A stretch of DNA of 46,538 nucleotides from Janthinobacterium sp. GW458P (GTDB lineage Bacteria > Pseudomonadota > Gammaproteobacteria > Burkholderiales > Burkholderiaceae_D), in assembly GCF_002127585.1 (NCBI RefSeq), contig NZ_NEGZ01000044.1:1-46538 (forward strand), written 5' to 3'. This document shows, one piece after another, positions 25,984 to 34,871 of this stretch. The number at the start of each line of letters is the position of its first letter. The stretch's first letter is position 1. The translations under genes and the position numbers were made by a program. Below the pieces are notes generated by a model. That model searched no databases. It was not told the origin of the DNA and worked only from the letters and a program-made list of their open reading frames with translations.

Positions 25984-27809
25984 GCGCCACCGTTCGTTTG
26001 ACCATGGCGCAGGCGCTGGTGCGCTATCTGTCGGCATTGCGTACCGAGGAGGGCGCAGCCTTGTTTGGCGGCGCTTTCGCCATCTTTGGCCACGGCAATG
26101 TGGCGGGCCTGGGCGAAGCGCTGTACCAGTACCGCGACAGCTTCCCCACGTATCGGGCGCACAATGAGCAGGCGATGGCGCATGCGGCCATCGCCTATGC
26201 GAAAGCGCACATGCGCCGGCGCATGATGGCCGTGACCAGTTCCATCGGTCCCGGTGCGACGAATCTGCTGACGGCCGCCGCGCTGGCGCACGTCAACCGC
26301 CTGCCGGTCCTGCTCTTGCCCGGCGACGTCTTCGTCTCGCGCGCGCCGGACCCCGTCTTGCAGCAGCTCGAAGACGCCACCGATGGCAGCGTCTCGGTCA
26401 ACGATGCTTTTAAACCTTTATCGCGCTATTTCGACCGCATCGTGTATCCGGAGCAACTGCTCACTGCCTTGCCGCGGGCGATAGCCGCCTTGACGGACGC
26501 GGCCGCCTGCGGCCCCGTTACTTTATCTTTGCCGCAAGACGTGCAGACGATGGCGTATGACTATCCGGAAGAATTCTTTGCGCCGCGTGTCGTGCGTTTT
26601 CGCGCCGTGCCGCCCGTCGAGCAGGAACTGGACGATGCCGCGCTGCTGCTGAGAAACGCGAAACAGCCGCTGATCGTGGCCGGCGGCGGCGTGCTGTACG
26701 GCAAGGCCAGCGCCGCCCTGCAGGCGTTTGCCGAGCGCCACGGCATTCCCGTGGCGGAAACCCAGGCGGGCAAGAGTTCCCTGCCGTGGGATCATCCATT
26801 GCAGCTGGGGGCCATCGGCGTGACCGGTTCGCCCGCCGCCAACAGCCTGGCGGCGCAGGCCGACGTGGTGCTGGCCGTCGGCACGCGCTTGCAGGATTTC
26901 ACGACGGGCTCCAATTCCCTGTTTGCGCAAGCGCAACTGCTCAGCCTGAACGTCAACGCATTCGATGTGCTGAAGCGCCGTGGCCTGGGCCTGCAGGCGG
27001 ACGCGACGCTCGGCTTGCAGGGCCTGTCGCAGCGCCTGGAGCGCTGGAACAGCGCGGGCCAGTGGCTGGACCGGGCGCAGCAGGCAGGGAGCGCGTGGCG
27101 CGACACCGTGCTGGCGATCACGGGAAAACGGGAAGTGGCCGGCTTGCCGTACGACGGCGAAGTCATCGGCGCCGTGCAGCGTTCTTCACCGGACTCGACC
27201 ACCCGCGACATCGTCGTCTGCGCGGCGGGCACCCTGCCGGCCGAACTGCATAAACTGTGGAGAACATCGACGCCGGGCGGCTACCACATGGAATACGGCT
27301 ATTCGTGCATGGGCTATGAGATCGCCGGCGGCCTCGGCGTCAAGATGGCGCAGCCCGACGCCGAGGTCATCGTCATGGTGGGCGACGGCAGCTATCTGAT
27401 GATGAATTCGGAAATCGCCACTTCCGTCATGCTGGACAAGAAACTCATCGTCGTCGTGCTCGACAACCGCGGCTATGGCTGCATCAACCGCCTGCAGCAG
27501 GCCTGCGGCAATGCCTCGTTCAACAATATGTTGCCCGACAGCGCACCGCGCATCGACTTCGCCCTGCATGCGCAGTCGCTGGGCGCCTTGAGCGAGCACG
27601 TGGCCAGTATCGCAGAATTGGAGCAAGCCATGCTGCGCGCCCGGGGAGCTTCCCGCACGTATCTGATCTGCATCAATACGGACGCCGCGCGCACGACCGA
27701 GGAGGGTGGTTGCTGGTGGGAAGTGGCCGTGCCCGAGGTCTCCACGCAAGCCGGCGTGCAAGCGGCCCGTGCCCGTTATGAAAACGATCGCCTGAAACAA
27801 AGGAATTGA
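25980..27809 (+). CDS. iolD: 3D-(3,5/4)-trihydroxycyclohexane-1,2-dione hydrolase
   Basis: Thiamine-diphosphate enzyme of 609 residues that opens the inositol-derived ring to 5-deoxyglucuronate. The N-terminal pyrimidine-binding domain has GHGNVAGLGEAL and the catalytic glutamate region AHNEQAMAHAAIAYAKA. The C-terminal domain has the ThDP-Mg motif starting GDGSYLMMNSEIA at about 468 and continuing to VVLDNRGYGCINRL. The start is four-base coupled to iolC (ATGA). Length and motifs match IolD rather than acetolactate synthase, helped by the neighbouring iolE and iolB. Confidence 0.94.
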   Translation: MSATVRLTMAQALVRYLSALRTEEGAALFGGAFAIFGHGNVAGLGEALYQYRDSFPTYRAHNEQAMAHAAIAYAKAHMRRRMMAVTSSIGPGATNLLTAAALAHVNRLPVLLLPGDVFVSRAPDPVLQQLEDATDGSVSVNDAFKPLSRYFDRIVYPEQLLTALPRAIAALTDAAACGPVTLSLPQDVQTMAYDYPEEFFAPRVVRFRAVPPVEQELDDAALLLRNAKQPLIVAGGGVLYGKASAALQAFAERHGIPVAETQAGKSSLPWDHPLQLGAIGVTGSPAANSLAAQADVVLAVGTRLQDFTTGSNSLFAQAQLLSLNVNAFDVLKRRGLGLQADATLGLQGLSQRLERWNSAGQWLDRAQQAGSAWRDTVLAITGKREVAGLPYDGEVIGAVQRSSPDSTTRDIVVCAAGTLPAELHKLWRTSTPGGYHMEYGYSCMGYEIAGGLGVKMAQPDAEVIVMVGDGSYLMMNSEIATSVMLDKKLIVVVLDNRGYGCINRLQQACGNASFNNMLPDSAPRIDFALHAQSLGALSEHVASIAELEQAMLRARGASRTYLICINTDAARTTEEGGCWWEVAVPEVSTQAGVQAARARYENDRLKQRN

Positions 27810-27810
27810 G

Positions 27811-28725
27811 ATGACTACATGGAATGTCAGGATCGGCATCAACCCGATCTCGTGGATGAACGACGATTTACCGAGCCTGGGTGGCGAGACGCCCCTGGAA
27901 ACGGCCTTGAAAGAAGGCGCCGAGATCGGCTACGTGGGTTTCGAACTGGGCAACAAGTTTCCCAAGGATGCCCCGTCCCTGAACGCCGTGCTGGGGAAAT
28001 ATGGCCTGGCGTGTGTCTCCGGCTGGTATTCGGGCCGCCTGGCGCACCGCTCGGTGGAAGAGGAGATCGCGTCTGTTGGTCCGCATTTGCGGCTGCTGGC
28101 CGACAGCGGCGCCACCGTCATGGTCTACGGCGAGGTGGCCGACGCCATCCAGGGCGAAGCGCGCCCCCTGTATAAACGTCCGCGTTTCCAGTCCGCCCAG
28201 CAATGGCAGGACTACGCGGACAAATTGACGGCGTTTGCCGCCCACCTGCTGGCGCACGGCGTGCGCCTCGCCTACCACCATCACATGGGCGCCTACGTGG
28301 AAACCCCCGCTGACGTGGATCAACTGATGGCCTTGACGGGCCCGGAAGTGGGCTTGCTGTTTGATACGGGTCATATCACCTTTGCCGGCGGCGACGCGCT
28401 GGCGGTTTTAAACAAGCATATCGACAGGATTTGCCACGTGCATTGCAAGGACGTGCGGCCGAACGTGGTGAAACTGGCCCGCAATGGCCACTGGAGTTTT
28501 TTACAGGCCGTCATCAATGGCGCCTTCAGCGTGCCCGGCGACGGCTGCATCGACTTCCCGGCCATCCTGACGCGTTTGTATCTGCATGGCTACGAGGGCT
28601 GGCTGGTGGTGGAGGCGGAACAGGACCCGGCCGTGGCGCCCAGCTACCAGTACGCGAAGATGGGCCACGACTACCTGGCAAGCCTGGTCGACGCGATTCC
28701 CCGCCTGGGCAGGGAGGCGGCATGA
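27811..28725 (+). CDS. iolE: Inosose (2-keto-myo-inositol) dehydratase
   Basis: TIM-barrel enzyme of 304 residues of the xylose-isomerase-like superfamily. It removes water from 2-keto-myo-inositol, giving the dione used by IolD. Recognisable parts are INPISWMNDDLP near the N-terminus, GVRLAYHHHMGAYVE mid-protein, LLFDTGHITFAGGD and HVHCKDVR, which carry likely metal ligands. AAAGGA lies before the ATG, one base after the iolD stop. Its stop overlaps the iolB start by four bases. Confidence 0.93.
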   Translation: MTTWNVRIGINPISWMNDDLPSLGGETPLETALKEGAEIGYVGFELGNKFPKDAPSLNAVLGKYGLACVSGWYSGRLAHRSVEEEIASVGPHLRLLADSGATVMVYGEVADAIQGEARPLYKRPRFQSAQQWQDYADKLTAFAAHLLAHGVRLAYHHHMGAYVETPADVDQLMALTGPEVGLLFDTGHITFAGGDALAVLNKHIDRICHVHCKDVRPNVVKLARNGHWSFLQAVINGAFSVPGDGCIDFPAILTRLYLHGYEGWLVVEAEQDPAVAPSYQYAKMGHDYLASLVDAIPRLGREAA

Positions 28726-29519
28726 GCCCGCTGCTGGTCAAGGCCCGGGCGGGCTCCGCTATCGTCGAGGTCACGCCGGAATCGGCCGGCTGGACGCACG
28801 TGGGCTTTGCCGCCCACCGCCTGGCGCCCGGCGAGGCCCTGAAGCTGGACACGGGCGGCCGCGAGCTGTGCATCGTCGTGCTGACGGGCACCGTCACCGT
28901 GCAGGCGGGCGGACAGACCTGGGAAGCCATCGGCAATCGCGCCAGCGTGTTTGAAGAGCGCTCGCCGTATGCCGTGTATGTGCCGCTGGAAACAACGGTC
29001 GGCATCACGGCCGTGAGCGCTGCCGAGGTCGCCCTGTGCAGCGCGCCGGCCACGACGCACCGTCCGGCGCGCCTGATCGAGCCGGCCAGCATGGCGCGCT
29101 CCGTGCGCGGCCAGGGCGCCAATACGCGCTATGTGTGCGACATCCTGCCGCAGACGGCCGAGGCGGACGGCTTGCTGGTGGTCGAGGTAGTCACGCCGTC
29201 CGGTCATTCCTCGAGCTATCCGCCGCACAAGCACGACAGCGACAATGTTCCACAGGAAAGTTCTCTGGAAGAAACCTATTACCACCGCCTCAATCCGGAG
29301 CAGGGCTTTGCCTACCAGCGCGTCTACACGGATGACCGTTCCATCGATGAGGCCATGGCCGTGGAAAACCACGATGTGGTGATGGTGCCCAGGGGCTACC
29401 ACCCCGTCACCGTGCCGTATGGCTACGACGGCTATTACCTGAACGTGATGGCCGGCCCGAAACGCGTGTGGCATTTTAAAAATGACCCGGCCCATGAATG
29501 GCTGATGCAGACCAAATAA
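28722..29519 (+). CDS. iolB: 5-Deoxy-glucuronate isomerase
   Basis: Cupin-type isomerase of 265 residues converting 5-deoxyglucuronate to 5-dehydro-2-deoxygluconate, the IolC substrate. ATG 28722 ([14 protein letters not shown]) is coupled by ATGA to the iolE stop and preceded by GGGAGG; a longer open frame upstream only shadows iolE. The second cupin half has [10 protein letters not shown] and EETYYHRL, likely metal ligands, then VPRGYHPV and the C-terminal NDPAHEW typical of IolB. Confidence 0.93.
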   Translation: MSPLLVKARAGSAIVEVTPESAGWTHVGFAAHRLAPGEALKLDTGGRELCIVVLTGTVTVQAGGQTWEAIGNRASVFEERSPYAVYVPLETTVGITAVSAAEVALCSAPATTHRPARLIEPASMARSVRGQGANTRYVCDILPQTAEADGLLVVEVVTPSGHSSSYPPHKHDSDNVPQESSLEETYYHRLNPEQGFAYQRVYTDDRSIDEAMAVENHDVVMVPRGYHPVTVPYGYDGYYLNVMAGPKRVWHFKNDPAHEWLMQTK

Positions 29520-29532
29520 TCAAGGACAAGAT

Positions 29533-31032
29533 ATGATGACCCCGACAATCGGCCACTTTATTGGTGGCAACCCCATGACTTCGCGCTCGGAGCGCACGAG
29601 CGATGTCTTCAATCCTGCCACGGGCGAGGTGACGGCGAAGGTGGCGCTGGCCACTGCCGCCGAGCTGAACGCGGCCGTGGCCGCTGCCCACGCGGCCTTT
29701 CCCGCCTGGTCGCAGACGTCGCCCCTGCGCCGCGCCCGCGTCATGTTCAAGTTCAAGGAATTGCTGGAAGAACATTCCGACCAACTGGCCGCCCTGATTA
29801 CCGCCGAGCACGGCAAAGTGTTTACGGATGCCAAGGGCGAAGTCACGCGCGGCATCGAAGTGGTGGAATTTGCCTGCGGCATCCCGCAAATGATGAAGGG
29901 AGAGTATTCGGAGCAGGTGGCCGGCGGCATCGACGCCTGGTCGATCCGCCAGGCGCTCGGTGTCTGTGTCGGCATCACGCCGTTCAATTTTCCCGTGATG
30001 GTGCCGATGTGGATGTTCCCGATGGCCATTGCCTGCGGCAATACCTTTGTATTGAAACCGTCGGAGCGCGATCCGTCCGCCAGCCTGCTGCTGGCGCAGC
30101 TGCTCACGGACGCGGGCTTGCCCGACGGCGTCTTCAACGTCGTGCAGGGAGATAAAGAGGCCGTCGACGGCTTGCTGCATCATCCGGACGTGCGCGCCGT
30201 CAGCTTTGTCGGTTCCACGCCGATCGCCGAGTATATTTACGCCACCGGCTGCGCGCAGGGCAAGCGCGTGCAGGCCCTGGGCGGCGCGAAAAACCACATG
30301 GTGGTCATGCCGGACGCGGATATCGCGCAGACGGTGGACGCCCTGATGGGCGCCGCCTTCGGTTCGGCGGGCGAGCGCTGCATGGCCATTTCCGTCGTCG
30401 TGGCGGTCGGCAATGTGGGCGACCAGCTGGTGGAAGCGCTGGTGCCGCGCATCGCGGCCCTGAAAATCACGCAAGGCATGGATTTGAAGGCGGAAATGGG
30501 GCCCGTGGTGACGCAGGTGCACAAGGACAAGATCGCCGGCTACATCGCCACGGGCGTCAAGGAAGGCGCCAGCCTGGTGGCCGACGGCCGCGGTTTCGTG
30601 CTGCCCGGCTATGAGCGCGGCTTTTTCCTCGGCGGCAGCCTGTTCGACCATGTGACGCCGGAGATGACGATTTATAAGGAAGAAATCTTCGGTCCCGTCC
30701 TGTGCATCGTGCGCGTGCCCGATTTCGCCACGGCGCTGGAGCTGGTCAACGCCCATGAATACGGCAATGGCACGGCCATTTATACGCGCGACGGCAATAC
30801 GGCGCGCGAATACACGCACCGGGTGCAGGTCGGGATGGTGGGGGTGAACGTGCCGATCCCCGTGCCGATGGCCTTCCACAGCTTCGGCGGCTGGAAGCGC
30901 AGCCTGTTCGGCGACCACCACGCGCACGGGCCGGAAGCGGTGCGTTTCTACACGAAGCAGAAGGCCGTGACGCAGCGCTGGCCCGCCTCAACGGCGGCGG
31001 GCGCCGAGTTTGCCATGCCGACACTCAAGTAA
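29533..31032 (+). CDS. iolA: CoA-acylating (methyl)malonate-semialdehyde dehydrogenase
   Basis: Aldehyde dehydrogenase of 499 residues that oxidises malonate semialdehyde to acetyl-CoA and CO2 with NAD and CoA, the end of the inositol pathway. The catalytic cysteine is C283 in [12 protein letters not shown], a context typical of MmsA/IolA. Other family parts are [20 protein letters not shown] near 140 and [15 protein letters not shown] near the C-terminus. CAAGGAC lies before two adjacent ATG codons (29533, 29536). It closes the iol operon. The enzyme may also serve valine catabolism, hence the mmsA synonym. Confidence 0.93.
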   Translation: MMTPTIGHFIGGNPMTSRSERTSDVFNPATGEVTAKVALATAAELNAAVAAAHAAFPAWSQTSPLRRARVMFKFKELLEEHSDQLAALITAEHGKVFTDAKGEVTRGIEVVEFACGIPQMMKGEYSEQVAGGIDAWSIRQALGVCVGITPFNFPVMVPMWMFPMAIACGNTFVLKPSERDPSASLLLAQLLTDAGLPDGVFNVVQGDKEAVDGLLHHPDVRAVSFVGSTPIAEYIYATGCAQGKRVQALGGAKNHMVVMPDADIAQTVDALMGAAFGSAGERCMAISVVVAVGNVGDQLVEALVPRIAALKITQGMDLKAEMGPVVTQVHKDKIAGYIATGVKEGASLVADGRGFVLPGYERGFFLGGSLFDHVTPEMTIYKEEIFGPVLCIVRVPDFATALELVNAHEYGNGTAIYTRDGNTAREYTHRVQVGMVGVNVPIPVPMAFHSFGGWKRSLFGDHHAHGPEAVRFYTKQKAVTQRWPASTAAGAEFAMPTLK

Positions 31033-31057
31033 ATCCAGCTGGTTCGCTTCTTGCTTA

Positions 31058-31085
31058 CTGCAATGGTTGTGTTCAGCCATTGCAG
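31058..31085 (+). other. Hairpin immediately upstream of nasT-like gene
   Basis: CTGCAATGG (31058-31066) and CCATTGCAG (31077-31085) are perfect nine-base arms around TTGTGTTCAG, ending nine bases before ATG 31095. No T-run follows, so it is not a standard terminator. No Shine-Dalgarno sequence lies between it and the start codon. Confidence 0.6.
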
Positions 31086-31094
31086 ACCGCCACC

Positions 31095-31733
31095 ATGACG
31101 TCCAGCCGTACCCAGCCTTTGCGCATCGTTGTCGTCAATACCATCGTCGAGCACGGCGTGCACGGGGACGCGGCGTGGGCGGCGCAAGTGCAGCGTGGCA
31201 ATGCCTTGCGCATCGGCTTGCTGGAATCGGGTTTTGACATCGTCGCCTCGCTGCCAGCCGACCTTTACCTCCCCGAGCGCATCGCCCAGCTGCAGCCCGA
31301 CCTCATCATCATCGACGCGGAATCGGACGCGCGCGACGTGCTCGAACACATCGTCATCGCCACGCGCGACGAGCGCCGTCCCATCGTCCTGTTTACGGAA
31401 GACGGCGCCACGGCCAGCATCGACGCAGCCATGGCGGCCGGCGTCTCCGCCTACATCGTGGCCGGCTTGCAGGCCGAACGCATCTTGCCTGTGCTCAACG
31501 TGGCGCTGGCGCGCTTCCGCCAGGAAGAAAAACTCCGGGCCGAATTGCACGAATCGCGGCACAAATTGCTGGAACGCAAAGTGATCGAGCGGGCCAAGGG
31601 CCTGTTGATGACGCATCACGGCTTGACGGAAGAGCAGGCTTACCAGCGCTTGCGCAGCATGGCCATGAACAAGAAACTCAAGCTGGCCGACATCGCCCAG
31701 CGCATCCTCGACGTGGAGGACTTGCTGGGATGA
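31095..31733 (+). CDS. nasT: NasT-like ANTAR-domain antitermination regulator
   Basis: RNA-binding regulator of 212 residues. The receiver-like domain (10-140) keeps the aspartate D74 in LIIIDAESDARD, but the usual N-terminal acidic pair is replaced by VVNT. The ANTAR domain (about 153-209) has RKVIERAKGLLM and LTEEQAYQRLRSMAM. NasT-type proteins bind tandem hairpins in nitrate-assimilation leaders and prevent termination; NasS holds them inactive without nitrate or nitrite. The NasS-like gene is next, supporting the call. ATG 31095 is preferred to TTG 31080, although neither has a clear ribosome site. No nitrate reductase genes are in the window. Confidence 0.87.
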   Translation: MTSSRTQPLRIVVVNTIVEHGVHGDAAWAAQVQRGNALRIGLLESGFDIVASLPADLYLPERIAQLQPDLIIIDAESDARDVLEHIVIATRDERRPIVLFTEDGATASIDAAMAAGVSAYIVAGLQAERILPVLNVALARFRQEEKLRAELHESRHKLLERKVIERAKGLLMTHHGLTEEQAYQRLRSMAMNKKLKLADIAQRILDVEDLLG

Positions 31734-31890
31734 AACGTCCATTTCCTGACACATGCTGGTGCAACGCACCATGGCGGTGCAATGCCAGCCGGACCAGACC
31801 GGGCGTGCACGGGCACGTTCCTTGCTGCTGGACGGGGAGAACCGTGCCCATGGCGGCGCGGCAAAACAGTATTTATCAGCAAGGAATGGT
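31734..31890 (+). promoter_or_regulatory. Structured leader between nasT-like and nasS-like genes
   Basis: This 157-base gap has a small hairpin TGGTGC-AAC-GCACCA (31756-31770 region), another TGGC/GCCA element just after it, and a larger stem GGGCACG (31811-31817) with CGTGCCC (31843-31849) extended inward by TTC/GAA past one bulged base. No T-run follows. AAGGA at 31881-31885 is the ribosome site of the nasS-like gene. A longer in-frame start at 31753 was rejected. Confidence 0.45.
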
Positions 31891-33069
31891 ATGACTGAGA
31901 AAATGGGCGAGAGCGCGCAAGTGGCGCGCACCCTGCAGCCGGAAAAACAGACGATACGCATCGGCTACCTGCCGCTGACCGATTGCGCCTCGCTGGTGAT
32001 GGCGTCAAGGCTGGGCCTGGATGAAAAATACGGCATCAAGATCGCACTGCGCCGCGAGACGTCATGGGCCGGCGTGCGCGACAAGCTGCACAATGGGGAA
32101 CTCGATGCGGCCCACGTGCTGTATGGCCTCGTGTATGGCGTGCAGATGGGCATAGGCGGGCAGCAGCGCGACATGGCCGTATTGATGAATCTCAATCACA
32201 GCGGCCAGGCCGTGACCCTGTCGGCGGCGCTGGCGCGCGACGGCGCCCATGATGGCCCATCGCTGGCGCGCCACATGCGGGCCGCATCGCGGCCGTTTGC
32301 GTTCGCGCATACTTTTCCGACCGGCAATCATGCGATGCTGCTGCAATACTGGCTGGCCGCGCATGGCATTGATCCGCTGCGCGACGCGCACGTGATGACG
32401 GTGCCGCCGTCGCAGATGGTGGCGGCCTTGCGCGCGGGCCAGATGGATGGCTTTTGCGCGGGCGAGCCATGGGGCTACAAGGCCATCGTCGAGGGCGTGG
32501 GCGTGACGGCCGTCGCCAGCCAGGCGATCTGGCCCGACCATCCGGGCAAGGTGCTGGGTGCCAGCGCGGCCTTTGCGCAGCAGCATCCGAATACCTGCCG
32601 GGCCCTGATCGCCGCCGTGCTCGAGGCGGGGCGCTGGATCGACGCCAGCGATGCCAACCGGCTGGAAATGGCCGCCACCCTGGCCGAGCCCGCCTATCTG
32701 CATACGCCGCAGGAAATGCTGGCGCCGCGCATCCTCGGCCACTACCAGGATGGCCTGGGCAAGACGTGGAACGATACGCATGGCTTGAAGTTTTACGGCG
32801 ATGGCGCCGTCAATTTCCCCTATCTGTCCGACGGCATGTGGTTCATGACCCAGCACCGGCGCTGGGGCTTGCTGCGCGATGCGCCTGACTACCTTGGCGT
32901 GGCGGGGCAGGTCAACCGCACCGACCTGTACCGCCAGGCGGCCGAAATGACGGCCACGCCCGTGCCGAAGACCCCCATGCGTGCGTCGATCCTGTGCGAC
33001 GGCGTCGTGTGGGACGGCAGCGCGCCGGAAGCGTACGCGGCATCGTTTGCCATCGGTCACTTTTTTTAA
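31891..33069 (+). CDS. nasS: NasS-like nitrate sensor (CmpA/NrtA family)
   Basis: Periplasmic-binding-fold protein of 392 residues from the NrtA/CmpA family. ATG 31891 has AAGGA six bases upstream. The N-terminus (MTEKMGESAQVARTLQPEKQ) has no signal peptide or lipobox, which separates cytoplasmic NasS from the transporter component NrtA. Family stretches include IRIGYLPLTDCASLVMA, TFPTGNHAMLLQYWLAAHG and GFCAGEPWGYKA. It would bind NasT and release it on nitrate or nitrite. Its position after nasT and before the siroheme gene fits a nitrate assimilation regulator. The stop overlaps an alternative cobA start, and the chosen one lies 14 bases downstream. Confidence 0.87.
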   Translation: MTEKMGESAQVARTLQPEKQTIRIGYLPLTDCASLVMASRLGLDEKYGIKIALRRETSWAGVRDKLHNGELDAAHVLYGLVYGVQMGIGGQQRDMAVLMNLNHSGQAVTLSAALARDGAHDGPSLARHMRAASRPFAFAHTFPTGNHAMLLQYWLAAHGIDPLRDAHVMTVPPSQMVAALRAGQMDGFCAGEPWGYKAIVEGVGVTAVASQAIWPDHPGKVLGASAAFAQQHPNTCRALIAAVLEAGRWIDASDANRLEMAATLAEPAYLHTPQEMLAPRILGHYQDGLGKTWNDTHGLKFYGDGAVNFPYLSDGMWFMTQHRRWGLLRDAPDYLGVAGQVNRTDLYRQAAEMTATPVPKTPMRASILCDGVVWDGSAPEAYAASFAIGHFF

Positions 33070-33083
33070 TGGGAGATGTCATC

Positions 33084-33848
33084 ATGGCGCAATGTGGCAG
33101 CGTAACCCTGGTGGGCGCCGGTCCCGGCGACCCGGACCTGCTGACGATCAAGGCAGTAAAGGCCATCGCGCGGGCCGACGTGGTGCTGATCGACGACCTC
33201 GTCAACCCGGCCATCCTTGGCCATGCGGCACCCGGCGTGCGCGTGGTCGAGGTGGGCAAGCGGGGCGGCTGCGCGTCCACGCCGCAAGCGTTCATCGAAC
33301 GGCTGATGCTGGCCGAAGCGCGCGCCGGCCTGCACGTGGTGCGCCTGAAAGGAGGCGACCCCTACCTGTTCGGGCGCGGCGGCGAAGAGCGTGCCTGCCT
33401 GCGCAGCCACGGCGTGGCCGTCGAGGTGATCCCCGGCATCAGCAGCGGGGTGGCCGCGCCAGCCGGCATCGGCGTGCCGCTGACGCACCGCGGCCGGAGC
33501 CAGGGCGCCATCTTCGTCACCGGCCACGGCAAGGATAGCGCCTCCGAGCCGAACTGGGCGGCATTGGCGCAAAGCGGCCTGACGCTCGTCATCTACATGG
33601 GCGTGGCCAGGGTGGCGGCCATCCAGGCCGGCTTGCTGGCCGGCGGCATGGCGCCCGGCACGCCCGTGGCCGTGGTGCAATCGGCCAGCCTGCCGGCGCA
33701 GCGCCAGTTGCTGAGCACTTTGCAGGCGCTGCCCGCCGACTTGCCGGCCAGCGGCCTGGGCAGCCCCAGCATCATCGTCGTGGGCGACGTGGTGCGCTGC
33801 GCCGACGCCTGGGGTGAGCATGGTGCTTTGCTGGCCGCCGCCGTCTGA
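33084..33848 (+). CDS. cobA: Uroporphyrinogen-III C-methyltransferase
   Basis: Enzyme of 254 residues that methylates uroporphyrinogen III twice with S-adenosylmethionine to precorrin-2, the precursor of siroheme and cobalamin. The SUMT motifs VGAGPGDPDLLT (10-21) and RLKGGDPYLFGRGGEE (about 84-99) are intact, as is VIPGISSGVAAPA. ATG 33084 with GGGAG nine bases upstream is preferred; ATG 33069 overlapping the nasS stop is the alternative. It is a single-domain enzyme without the CysG dehydrogenase part. Its place after NasT/NasS suggests supply of siroheme for nitrite reductase. A CobA or NirE name is equally defensible. Confidence 0.92.
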   Translation: MAQCGSVTLVGAGPGDPDLLTIKAVKAIARADVVLIDDLVNPAILGHAAPGVRVVEVGKRGGCASTPQAFIERLMLAEARAGLHVVRLKGGDPYLFGRGGEERACLRSHGVAVEVIPGISSGVAAPAGIGVPLTHRGRSQGAIFVTGHGKDSASEPNWAALAQSGLTLVIYMGVARVAAIQAGLLAGGMAPGTPVAVVQSASLPAQRQLLSTLQALPADLPASGLGSPSIIVVGDVVRCADAWGEHGALLAAAV

Positions 33849-33860
33849 GCCTGTCGGCGC

Positions 33861-34871
33861 CTAGCGGATCGGCAGCGCCACGGGGCGGATGGGCGCCGCG
33901 TCGCCGCCACGGAATTTCAATGAGGCGCCGATGAAGGCAAACTGGTACACCTTGTCGCGCGACAAGGCTTCCAGGTCGACCAGTTCCAGGATGGGCGCGC
34001 CCTGCTGCGCCAGCAGATAGGTGTGCACGGGCAGGTAATTGTGCGCCACTTCGGACGGGAACGCCTCGAAACTGAGGTTGTCCGCGCCCACCACCATGGC
34101 GCCGCCGTCTTCCACGAGGAATTTCGCCGCATCGAGCGACAGGCCGGGGGGATTGGCCATGTACGCTTGCGCCTGCTCATAGTGCTGCATGCGGCCCGTG
34201 CGTATCAGCACCACGTCGCCCTGTTCCAGCGTCACTTTCTGCTGCGCCAGCGCCGCGCGCAGGTCCTGCCGCGTGACCCGGTAATTGTCGGGCAGTTGCG
34301 ACAAGCCCTTGGCCACGGCCACGTCGATCAGCACGCCGCGCGCGACGATGGGCGGCAATTTCTCCGCGCCCGTCACGGTCCAGCCCCGGTCGCCCAGGTA
34401 CTGCTCCTCCGTAAAACCGTTCCAGATCTTGCCGTTCAGGCCGAAATGGTTCAGGGCGTCGATATGCGTGCCCATGTGCGCATACATGGAGACGGCCGAG
34501 CCCGTGTAGCTGACGTGGCGGTTCATCTGTTCGCCCACGTTCATTGAGTCGGCCACCACGTTGCCTTTCGGCGTATGCGTCATCCACATCTGGTAGGGCG
34601 GGTCGCCTGCCGCCTGCCAGCTGGGCATGCCGATATAGAAATCGACGGCCAGATCGTAGCTCTTGCCGCCGTCGATGCGGGCCAGGATGGCGGCGCGCGA
34701 GGCCGGCGTCATCAGGTTCAGGCGGCCGATCTCGTCCTTCGGGCCCCAGGGGCTGACGCCCACTTCGGGCAGGGCGGGCGTGGCCGGGGCGGCCGGGCCG
34801 GCCTGTACTGCGCCTGCCAGCAGGGCCAGCAGCAGCGGTGCGGTTTTCAATGGGGTCGGAAAGGTGAACAT
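33861..34871 (-). CDS. Secreted cyclase-family metal-dependent hydrolase
   Basis: Protein of 336 residues of the 'cyclase' family that includes kynurenine formamidase KynB. The metal-binding motif HMGTHIDALNHFG (132-144) with H132, H136, D138 and H142 is intact. Unlike KynB it has a signal peptide (PLLLALLAGAVQAG, to about residue 24) and is longer by about 120 residues, so it is probably a periplasmic hydrolase of unknown substrate. GAGGAGC precedes ATG 34871. It diverges from a LysR regulator across an AT-rich 104-base gap and is probably its target. It is convergent with cobA at twelve bases' distance. Confidence 0.85.
   Translation of the reverse strand: MFTFPTPLKTAPLLLALLAGAVQAGPAAPATPALPEVGVSPWGPKDEIGRLNLMTPASRAAILARIDGGKSYDLAVDFYIGMPSWQAAGDPPYQMWMTHTPKGNVVADSMNVGEQMNRHVSYTGSAVSMYAHMGTHIDALNHFGLNGKIWNGFTEEQYLGDRGWTVTGAEKLPPIVARGVLIDVAVAKGLSQLPDNYRVTRQDLRAALAQQKVTLEQGDVVLIRTGRMQHYEQAQAYMANPPGLSLDAAKFLVEDGGAMVVGADNLSFEAFPSEVAHNYLPVHTYLLAQQGAPILELVDLEALSRDKVYQFAFIGASLKFRGGDAAPIRPVALPIR

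Noticed and set aside
28431..28721. N-terminal extension of iolB
   Set aside because: The extension overlaps iolE out of frame; ATG 28722 with GGGAGG and the ATGA overlap fits IolB length.
31058..31085. Hairpin as terminator of the iol operon
   Set aside because: No T-run follows; the next bases are ACCGCCACC and the nasT-like start codon.
31753..31890. N-terminal extension of the nasS-like protein
   Set aside because: It has no ribosome site and no family similarity, whereas ATG 31891 has AAGGA at good distance.
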